From an uncultured Synergistales bacterium (GTDB lineage: Bacteria; Synergistota; Synergistia; Synergistales; Aminobacteriaceae): a DNA stretch of 8,601 bases. Both the position numbers and the translations under genes were made by a program. Below are positions 1 through 5,055 of this stretch, in pieces (the first letter of the stretch is position 1; every line of letters begins with the position of its first letter). The stretch is taken from positions 1 through 8,601 of the forward strand of contig CAJOGG010000104.1 in the NCBI GenBank assembly GCA_905234205.1, written 5' to 3'. The notes under the pieces are model-generated. The model made no database searches, was not told the origin of the DNA, and saw only the letters and a list, made by a program, of their open reading frames with translations.

Positions 1-27
1 CATGCGGTCGGAGCTATGTTGTTATCG

Positions 28-57
28 TTGCTGATACTCTCTATAGAGTGATACAAT
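28..57 (+). promoter_or_regulatory. Candidate sigma70-type promoter for the zipper protein gene
   Basis: A TTGCTG (28-33) is followed after 18 nt by TACAAT (52-57). TG at 49-50 gives an extended -10 element (TGaTACAAT). The -35 is weak (3 of 6) and the -10 is good (5 of 6). The implied start of transcription is near 64, about 44 nt before the ATG at 108. The spacer holds the 10-bp palindrome described separately. This is a motif match only. Confidence 0.45.
39..48. promoter_or_regulatory. Perfect palindrome CTCTATAGAG in promoter spacer, possible operator
   Basis: CTCTATAGAG is its own reverse complement and lies between the candidate -35 and -10 of the downstream gene. It is flanked by direct repeats of GATAC (33-37 and 50-54). 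The position is typical of a repressor or activator site, and the downstream gene encodes a probable dimeric DNA-binding protein, so autoregulation is a reasonable inference. A 10-bp palindrome can also occur by chance. Confidence 0.35.
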
Positions 58-76
58 GAGAAACTCAAAGGTATCA
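49..76 (+). promoter_or_regulatory. Interrupted hairpin near the 5' end of the zipper gene transcript
   Basis: TGATAC (49-54) can pair with GTATCA (71-76), and inside it TGAG (57-60) pairs with CTCA (64-67) around an AAA loop. No T-tract follows, so this is not an intrinsic terminator. It overlaps the -10 and the start of the predicted transcript and may be a DNA binding site rather than an RNA structure. Confidence 0.3.
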
Positions 77-107
77 TAAACTAATCATAGAAGGAGAACG
101 CTAGGTT

Positions 108-551
108 ATGCCAACAAATAACACGAACAGGACTACAAAAGGCGTTAAAGATTTTACTAGAGAGGAATTGCGCCAAATTTTAGAACGTAATGCACAGGTT
201 GGCTCTCGAAAAACAGCTAAAGAATTTAATACAACTTGGCAAGCGGTTCTTGCGATACAGAAAAAGTTTAAATCTCAAGACGCAATACCTCTAATTTCTG
301 GTGTCCCTCAACTCTCATCAACCCAAGCTAATGAAGTTGATCTAACAAAACAAATCCCAGAACGAGTCGCCATAGAAGAGCCAGAAGCAAATGCTCCGGT
401 CGTAAAAGATAACATCATAACGTCTACACAATTGGATAGCTCGAAAACTTATTCTTCGTTGGAGATTGAGAACGCAATTTTACGTGAGAAGATCGTAGCA
501 TTAACAGAGCAAGTTGAAAAACTTCGTTCAGCTGTAGCACAAATAGCATGA
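108..551 (+). CDS. Unrecognised small protein with helix-turn-helix and C-terminal leucine zipper
   Basis: I do not recognise this 147-residue protein as a named family. Residues 16-55 are basic and look like a helix-turn-helix: a TREELRQIL helix, then GSRKTAKEF, then TTWQAVLAIQKK, similar to small transposase-type or homeodomain-like DNA-binding domains. Residues 60-115 are a polar, probably disordered linker. Residues 117-147 form a canonical leucine zipper: L118, L125, L132, L139 and I146 at one heptad position, and N122, I129, V136 and V143 at the other, an Asn/Val/Ile pattern seen in two-stranded coiled coils. I infer a dimeric DNA-binding protein. It could also be a relic of an IS3-type OrfA, which pairs an HTH with a zipper, but no OrfB or inverted repeats are visible. 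AAGGAG (91-96) lies 11 nt before the ATG. No terminator separates it from rplU, so some co-transcription is possible. Confidence 0.75.
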   Translation: MPTNNTNRTTKGVKDFTREELRQILERNAQVGSRKTAKEFNTTWQAVLAIQKKFKSQDAIPLISGVPQLSSTQANEVDLTKQIPERVAIEEPEANAPVVKDNIITSTQLDSSKTYSSLEIENAILREKIVALTEQVEKLRSAVAQIA

Positions 552-570
552 TAAGGCGCAAAATTCATCG

Positions 571-581
571 TATGCTATAAT
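571..581 (+). promoter_or_regulatory. Extended -10 promoter for rplU-prp-rpmA
   Basis: TATGCTATAAT contains a perfect TATAAT (576-581) preceded by TG plus one base (573-575), a consensus extended -10. No good -35 lies 16-18 nt upstream, which extended -10 promoters tolerate. Transcription would start near 588, giving a leader of about 73 nt before rplU. The site is 20 nt after the previous gene's stop codon. Confidence 0.6.
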
Positions 582-607
582 TCTGGCGTTTAATACTCGC
601 ATGAATA

Positions 608-633
608 GGGCAAGTAAATTCACACAGTGAGCC
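608..633 (+). promoter_or_regulatory. Structured 5' leader hairpin upstream of rplU (possible L21 leader)
   Basis: GGC (609-611) can pair with GCC (631-633), enclosing TCAC-ACA-GTGA (620-630), a perfect 4-bp stem. It lies between the rplU promoter and the ribosome-binding site AAGGAGG (646-652). L21 operons in Firmicutes are known to carry autoregulatory leader RNAs. Whether this is a homologous element cannot be decided by eye. The stem is short, so confidence is low. Confidence 0.3.
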
Positions 634-660
634 TTTGTTCAGCGTAAGGAGGAAATTTTT

Positions 661-975
661 ATGTATGCAATAATCGAAACAGGCGGTAAGCAATATCGCG
701 CAAACGTTGGCGACAAGTTCAGAATCGAAAAGATTCCTGGAGAGACGAGCACTGAAATAATCTTTGATAAGATTCTCGCAGTCGGTGGTGAAGGAACCGA
801 AACAAAATTCGGCGATCCATATGTCGCAGGCGCAAGAGTTACGGCAGAGATTCTCAAGCAGGATCGTGCGGATAAAATTTTCGTATTCAAGTACAAGAGC
901 AAAAAGAACATAAGAAAGCATCGCGGACACAGACAATATTTCACTGAAATCGTAATCAGAGACATTGAAGCATAA
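661..975 (+). CDS. rplU: 50S ribosomal protein L21
   Basis: This is a structural protein of the large ribosomal subunit that contacts 23S rRNA. The 104-residue product has the usual family length and begins MYAIIETGGKQYR, the hallmark L21 N-terminus. It retains the basic stretch KYKSKKNIRKHRGHRQ (about residues 80-95) and ends with the typical T-x-I-x-I strand. The ATG is preceded by AAGGAGG (646-652) with an 8-nt spacing. It is first in the rplU-prp-rpmA cluster, an arrangement shared by bacteria whose L27 is made with a cleavable extension. Expression probably comes from the extended -10 promoter at 571-581, with some read-through from upstream possible. Confidence 0.98.
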   Translation: MYAIIETGGKQYRANVGDKFRIEKIPGETSTEIIFDKILAVGGEGTETKFGDPYVAGARVTAEILKQDRADKIFVFKYKSKKNIRKHRGHRQYFTEIVIRDIEA

Positions 976-978
976 GCT

Positions 979-1326
979 TTGATTGAGATAACCTTATACA
1001 AACAGGGAGATAAATTAATCGGGATTGAGAGTAAAGGCCATTCAGGATCTGCCAGAAAGGGTAACGATATTATCTGCGCGGCCGTAAGTGTTCTAATGCA
1101 GGCTTTACATTTAGGTCTTAGACAAGTTGCGAGGCTTGAAACATTGATTTATTATGCTGATGAGAAATTGCCTTTAATGCGTCTGGTGTGGCACGAGAAA
1201 GAATACGCGAGAGCTTACACTTTATCCGAAACAGTTGCAGAATCTCTCAAAGTTATTGCTCAAGATAATCCCAAGTACGTAAAAGTTCATTCAACGGAGG
1301 AAATTATTTATGACATTCCATTTTGA
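979..1326 (+). CDS. prp: Ribosomal-processing cysteine protease Prp
   Basis: Prp removes the N-terminal extension of ribosomal protein L27, which in bacteria with this form of L27 is required for a functional ribosome. The 115-residue product carries the family's two catalytic residues in conserved contexts: H21 in GHSGSA and C33 in [11 protein letters not shown], separated by 11 residues as in the characterised Staphylococcus aureus enzyme. The start is TTG, 3 nt after the rplU stop, with only a weak GAAG (967-970) upstream, so translation is probably coupled to rplU and initiation should be modest. The 3' end overlaps rpmA by 17 nt, so the protease and its substrate are translationally linked. 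No ATG fits better: the next in-frame ATG lies after the catalytic residues. Confidence 0.93.
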   Translation: MIEITLYKQGDKLIGIESKGHSGSARKGNDIICAAVSVLMQALHLGLRQVARLETLIYYADEKLPLMRLVWHEKEYARAYTLSETVAESLKVIAQDNPKYVKVHSTEEIIYDIPF

Positions 1327-1600
1327 TTTACAGTTTTTTGCGCACAAGAAGGGCCAAGGAAGTTCAACCAACGGACGTGATAGCAACCCGAAGTATCGCG
1401 GGATAAAAGTTTTTGCTGGTCAGACAGTCAACGCTGGAAGCATTTTAGTAAGACAATGTGGCACAAAGATCAACCCCGGCAAACATGTTGGACAAGGCCG
1501 TGATTTCACGTTGTTCGCTCTGGTTCCTGGCAAGGTCAATTATCACACAAGTTGCGCTAAAAAATTCGTGTCAGTCGAACCGCTTGAGGCTGCCGAATAA
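1310..1600 (+). CDS. rpmA: 50S ribosomal protein L27 with cleavable N-terminal extension
   Basis: L27 lies near the peptidyl-transferase centre, where its N-terminus approaches the tRNA acceptor ends. The 96-residue product begins [10 protein letters not shown], the extension recognised by Prp, followed by AHKKGQGSS, the true mature N-terminus. By homology with S. aureus, cleavage should fall between F10 and A11. The core motifs [13 protein letters not shown] and [10 protein letters not shown] are intact. GGAGG (1296-1300), inside the end of prp, lies 9 nt before the ATG. A strong intrinsic terminator follows the stop codon. The C-terminus holds a short Tyr-His and Cys-containing stretch (NYHTSCAKK) before the usual VSVEP ending. 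Confidence 0.98.
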   Translation: MTFHFDLQFFAHKKGQGSSTNGRDSNPKYRGIKVFAGQTVNAGSILVRQCGTKINPGKHVGQGRDFTLFALVPGKVNYHTSCAKKFVSVEPLEAAE

Positions 1601-1625
1601 TTCACAAGTATTCAAGAATGTAATC

Positions 1626-1657
1626 ATGCCCCTGACAAAACGGGGGTATATTTTTTT
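1626..1657 (+). terminator. Rho-independent terminator after rpmA
   Basis: The left arm ATGCCCCTG (1626-1634) pairs with CGGGGGTAT (1641-1649) through 9 bp including two G-U pairs, around an ACAAAA loop. It is followed by A and seven T (1651-1657). It ends the rplU-prp-rpmA transcript at least partly. The obgE start codon is only 14 nt after the T-tract. Confidence 0.88.
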
Positions 1658-1671
1658 ATTGAGATATAAGA

Positions 1672-3006
1672 ATGAAATTTGTAGATATAGCTGAAATTTT
1701 CGTTAAGGCCGGACGCGGCGGAAATGGTGCTTTAAGTTTCAGGCGCGAGAAATTCGTTCCCAAGGGTGGCCCTGATGGTGGTGACGGAGGCAAGGGCGGT
1801 GATGTTATTCTTGAGGCTGTCGGAGGAGTCGTAACACTTGCAGACTTCGAATATGATAGACGCTTTCAAGCTGGACACGCTGGGCACGGTTCCGGAGCGT
1901 TAAGAACTGGATCTAACGGCCAAGATTTAATCATTCGTGTACCATGTGGGACTCTGATTCGTGATGCAGATGATAATTCGTTGCTTGCAGATTTAGTTGA
2001 ACCTGGTCAAAATTTTATCGCTGCTCATGGAGGACGAGGAGGCCGTGGAAATTCACATTTCGCTAACTCTTCAAGACGTGCCCCAAAATTTGCAGAGAAA
2101 GGCGACCCAGGAGAAGAACGTAATCTAAAACTTGAGCTTAAATTAATCGCTGATGTAGGGCTTGCAGGTTTCCCAAACGCCGGAAAATCTAGCATACTTG
2201 CCGCCATAAGTGGAGCTAAACCAAAAATCGCTGGTTATCCTTTCACGACTCTTTCACCGAATTTAGGAGTGCTTGCCGTTGATGATGCTAAAGTAGTAAT
2301 TGCTGACTTGCCCGGTCTCATTGAAGGCGCTCATGAGGGTAAAGGACTTGGCCTGCAATTTTTGCGTCACGTCGAGAGAACGAGAATAATATTGCACGTA
2401 ATAGACTTATCACAAGCTAATCCAGTCGAAACTTTTCACGCGCTCATAAACGAGTTCAAGGAGTACAGCATTAATTTAGCGTCAAGGCCCTGTATCGTTA
2501 TAGGCAACAAAATTGACATTGAAGGCACAGAAGAAAATTCGCGATTGTTACGTGAAGAGGCACAGAGAAATTCACTCGCTTATATGGCTGTGAGTGCGTT
2601 AAGCGGCGAAAATATTCCGGAGTTAATCAAAGCTATTGCCGATCTCGTCAGAAAAACTCCATACTCTTACAACGCGTCGGACTCAAGAAATTACGATTTG
2701 CCCGACGAGATTCAAGACGTTGACCCGAACGAAATCATCGAGCTTAAGCCCAAGAAGACAAGCCGTAAACGTCAACCAGTCAGCATAATCAGGCAATCAG
2801 ACGGAAGCTTTAGAGTTGAGCACGAGAATTTTGAGAAGTCAGTCGGCCGCATAAACTTTGAACACGAGGACGCCATGCAAAAATTTTCACGCTTATTGAA
2901 AACTTTACACGTTGAAGAAGCTCTTGAGGCTGCAGGAGCTAGAGAAGGCGATAAAGTTTACATAGGCGAGATTGAATTCGATTTTGAACCCGAAATAGTG
3001 AACTAA
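1672..3006 (+). CDS. obgE: Obg-family GTPase ObgE/CgtA
   Basis: ObgE is an essential GTPase that binds the 50S subunit and acts in ribosome assembly and stress signalling. The 444 residues contain all three Obg domains. The glycine-rich Obg fold (about 1-158) has repeated GG turns such as GGDGGKGGD and AHGGRGGRGN. The G domain has GFPNAGKSS (166-174, P-loop), the PFTTLSP switch I, DLPG (212-215), NKID (279-282) and SALSGENI. The C-terminal OCT domain (about 360-440) ends EGDKVYIGEIEFDFEP. The start is set by the conserved MKFVDIAEI N-terminus. The ribosome-binding site is poor (only GAGA or AAG just upstream). nadD begins 2 nt after the stop codon. No promoter fits between the rpmA terminator and the ATG, so read-through seems to supply the message. 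Confidence 0.98.
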   Translation: MKFVDIAEIFVKAGRGGNGALSFRREKFVPKGGPDGGDGGKGGDVILEAVGGVVTLADFEYDRRFQAGHAGHGSGALRTGSNGQDLIIRVPCGTLIRDADDNSLLADLVEPGQNFIAAHGGRGGRGNSHFANSSRRAPKFAEKGDPGEERNLKLELKLIADVGLAGFPNAGKSSILAAISGAKPKIAGYPFTTLSPNLGVLAVDDAKVVIADLPGLIEGAHEGKGLGLQFLRHVERTRIILHVIDLSQANPVETFHALINEFKEYSINLASRPCIVIGNKIDIEGTEENSRLLREEAQRNSLAYMAVSALSGENIPELIKAIADLVRKTPYSYNASDSRNYDLPDEIQDVDPNEIIELKPKKTSRKRQPVSIIRQSDGSFRVEHENFEKSVGRINFEHEDAMQKFSRLLKTLHVEEALEAAGAREGDKVYIGEIEFDFEPEIVN

Positions 3007-3008
3007 CA

Positions 3009-3740
3009 ATGAAGACAGGAATAATGGGCGGAACGTTTGATCCGATACACTACGGGCATTTGTTAGCGGCTGAAGAGGCAAGAAGAAATTTAGGAATAGA
3101 CAGGCTGATTTTCGTACCAACCGGAGACCCTCCTTACAAGCATGACCGCAATATTACGCCGGCTGAAGATCGTTACGCGATGACATTATTAGCTACTGCA
3201 GGTGTACTTGAATATTCTGTTTCAAGACTCGAAATTGATCGTAAAGAACCTACACACACTGTGGACACGTTGAGAGAGTTTATAGCGTCAGGAATTAAGC
3301 CAGAGGATTTATATTTCATAACTGGACTTGATGCAATGCTCTCGATAACATCATGGTACGAGTACGAGAATATACCGGAATTATGTACGCTTGTTACTGC
3401 AAGAAGGCCCGGTTATCCTGTCAGCGGTATAGAAACGTTGCCTAAATTCATTCGTGATAAGCTAAAATATATCGAGATACCGCAGTTCGCTATATCAAGC
3501 ACAGAGATCAGAGAACGTGCAAGGGACGGACGGGGCATAAGATTTTTGGTGCCTCACTTGGTCCAGATATATATCGAATCAAACGGGCTGTATAAAGATT
3601 CTAAAAATTTTAGGAATTATATTCATGATCATAGCGTCAATGTTAGGAGGCGCGACAGTTCGCTTAATGGAGGTACTTCACGATCCAAATCCACTCCCAC
3701 TTCCCAAAGCTCAATCAACAAGACAAACTCCTACGGCTAA
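3009..3740 (+). CDS. nadD: Nicotinate-nucleotide adenylyltransferase with aberrant C-terminal tail
   Basis: NadD transfers AMP from ATP to nicotinate mononucleotide, giving deamido-NAD in cytoplasmic NAD synthesis. The nucleotidyltransferase signature is clear: GGTFDPIHYGH (7-17, with the HxGH motif at 14-17), a substrate loop near DPPYKH (about residues 40-45) and ISSTEIR (162-168). The family normally ends near residue 200, just after a motif like IYIESNGLY. Here the frame continues to 243 with a Ser/Thr/Asn/Arg-rich tail unlike any enzyme domain, and the last 116 nt overlap the LCP gene in another frame. The tail begins right after A-AAT-TTT (3605-3611), where a -1 shift or one extra T gives an immediate TAG and a 201-residue protein. 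The real product is therefore probably about 201 residues. The ATG lies 2 nt after obgE, with no clear separate ribosome-binding site. Confidence 0.93.
   Translation: MKTGIMGGTFDPIHYGHLLAAEEARRNLGIDRLIFVPTGDPPYKHDRNITPAEDRYAMTLLATAGVLEYSVSRLEIDRKEPTHTVDTLREFIASGIKPEDLYFITGLDAMLSITSWYEYENIPELCTLVTARRPGYPVSGIETLPKFIRDKLKYIEIPQFAISSTEIRERARDGRGIRFLVPHLVQIYIESNGLYKDSKNFRNYIHDHSVNVRRRDSSLNGGTSRSKSTPTSQSSINKTNSYG
3605..3611 (+). other. Slippery heptamer A-AAT-TTT at the end of the NadD core
   Basis: In the nadD reading frame the codons are TCT AAA AAT TTT AGG, so 3605-3611 fits the X-XXY-YYZ pattern of -1 ribosomal frameshift sites. After a -1 slip the next codon is TAG (3611-3613), ending NadD at 201 residues. 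The same result follows if the sequenced run of four T should be five. No strong downstream stem or upstream Shine-Dalgarno-like stimulator is obvious. A sequencing or assembly indel, or a true recent mutation, is at least as likely as programmed shifting. Confidence 0.4.
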
Positions 3741-5001
3741 ACCTAAAACTGAAATTGCTGAAACGTCTTCATCAACTTCAACAGGCGATACTGAGTTAGC
3801 TGTAGCAGAAGCCCGCAAGGAAGAGACAACAACATCAAGGGAGACTGTGAACGTGTTGATCGTTGGCCTTGATAACGTTGAAGGAGGATCACGAACTGAC
3901 GCAATAGCACTAGCAATTTTTGACGCGGAGAACAAAGGCTTGAGAATTGCTTCGATCCCAAGAGATTCGCGGGTTTATATTCCTGGCAGGAGCTGGGACA
4001 AAATTAACCATGCTTACGTTTACGGAGGGATAAAATTATTACGCGAGACACTTGTAAATCTTACGGGCATTCCGATTGATTATTTCGTCAAGATAAATTA
4101 CAAGAGCTTCCCTAGAATCGTTGACGCGCTCGGAGGAATTGATATTTACGTCGATAAGAAGCTTCAATATAACGATTATTCCGGCAAATTATTCATCAAC
4201 ATACAAAAAGGTCAGCAACACATGGACGGCAAGACGGCGCTAGGCTATGTGAGATTCAGGCATGATCCATTGGGCGATATAGGACGCGTTCAGAGGCAGC
4301 AGAAATTTATTGACATCATGATGAAGAAGCTTAAATCTCCGTCAATAATCACAAAAATTCCTACGCTCGTGAATGAATTAATTGATGCGGTTGATACCGA
4401 TTTAGCACCGTTGGAGGCGTTGAAGCTTTTACAGTTCGCAAACTCGATCCCACCTGACAGAATCAAAATGTTTATGGCGCCAGGGCGTTCAGGTTCGTAC
4501 AAGAGCATAAGCTACTGGATTTTGGATAATAATGCGTTCTCATTACAATTAGCTGCGAAATTGCCCCCTTCGGATTCGTTCACGCTTGATCCAGAACAGG
4601 AGGACGCCTTGACTCTTGACCTTGACCCCACGGCCAAGAATGCTAGCAACTTCAGCAGTGAAAAAGTAGGCGAGTTACGTGACCAAATCATCAGCATAAG
4701 AATCTTAAACGGTGACGGCGAAAAAGGTATAGGCAAGCGAGCCGCGCAGCTCTTCCAGAGAATCGGTATAGAAGTTCCCTACACTGGCAACGCTAGACAC
4801 TATGACTATAAGGCAAGCAGCATAATTTACCCGGCCGACGCTGACGAGACAGCCAAACAAAGCGCAATGGCATTAGCTGAACTTTGTGGGATTACTAACG
4901 AGAGATTAATACGGCCTGACAAAAGCACAAACGCGTTAACGTTGATACTTGGCCACGATAAGGAAGAGTTATTCAGCAGATTAGAAAACGTGAACTCATA
5001 A
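3625..5001 (+). CDS. LytR-CpsA-Psr (LCP) family envelope protein with LytR_C domain
   Basis: LCP proteins move undecaprenyl-phosphate-linked glycopolymers onto peptidoglycan or other acceptors on the outer face of the inner membrane. Of 458 residues, the first 15 or so are hydrophobic (membrane anchor). Residues 20-72 are a Ser/Thr/Pro/Glu-rich linker. The LCP domain spans about 75-260, with NVLIVGLDN (76-84), the metal- and phosphate-binding SRTDAI (R90, D92), IPRDSRV (R113, R116), INHAYVYGG and RFRHDPLGDIGRVQRQ (210-225). A LytR_C domain follows at about 355-445, starting ISIRILNGDG. TAGGA (3611-3615) lies 9 nt before the ATG. The same frame is open upstream to 3541 and encodes more hydrophobic residues (ILKILGIIF) but has no ATG, GTG or TTG, so the anchor looks shortened. 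It is last in the obgE-nadD run and ends at a terminator. Confidence 0.92.
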   Translation: MIIASMLGGATVRLMEVLHDPNPLPLPKAQSTRQTPTAKPKTEIAETSSSTSTGDTELAVAEARKEETTTSRETVNVLIVGLDNVEGGSRTDAIALAIFDAENKGLRIASIPRDSRVYIPGRSWDKINHAYVYGGIKLLRETLVNLTGIPIDYFVKINYKSFPRIVDALGGIDIYVDKKLQYNDYSGKLFINIQKGQQHMDGKTALGYVRFRHDPLGDIGRVQRQQKFIDIMMKKLKSPSIITKIPTLVNELIDAVDTDLAPLEALKLLQFANSIPPDRIKMFMAPGRSGSYKSISYWILDNNAFSLQLAAKLPPSDSFTLDPEQEDALTLDLDPTAKNASNFSSEKVGELRDQIISIRILNGDGEKGIGKRAAQLFQRIGIEVPYTGNARHYDYKASSIIYPADADETAKQSAMALAELCGITNERLIRPDKSTNALTLILGHDKEELFSRLENVNS

Positions 5002-5008
5002 AAATAAT

Positions 5009-5043
5009 GGGGACTTCTTAACGAACGAAGGAGCCCCCTTTTT
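5009..5043. terminator. Intrinsic terminator between convergent genes
   Basis: GGGG (5009-5012) pairs with CCCC (5034-5037), and CTTC (5014-5017) pairs with GAAG (5027-5030), with a small asymmetric internal loop between the two stems. TTTTT (5039-5043) follows on the + strand, ending the LCP transcript. On the - strand the hairpin is followed by ATTATTTTTA, so it may also end the patatin gene, whose stop codon is at 5056. The + direction is the stronger call. Confidence 0.78.
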
Positions 5044-5055
5044 ACAGCTTATAGC

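Noticed and set aside
565..1001. Two open frames on the - strand opposite rplU (565-936 and 639-1001)
   Set aside because: They lie antisense to a certain ribosomal protein gene, their products are Ser/Cys/Leu-rich without motifs, and no ribosome-binding sites precede them.
1458..1694. Open frame on the + strand across the end of rpmA and the terminator
   Set aside because: It is an out-of-frame shadow of rpmA that reads through an intrinsic terminator, with no recognisable domain.
2025..2207. Short - strand open frame inside obgE
   Set aside because: It is antisense to the G1 region of ObgE, Pro/Arg/Ser-rich, and has no start signal.
3711..4736. Several - strand open frames opposite the LCP gene (3711-3935, 3743-3961, 4290-4508, 4512-4736)
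   Set aside because: The LCP protein has intact family motifs across the whole stretch. The antisense frames are low-complexity shadows.
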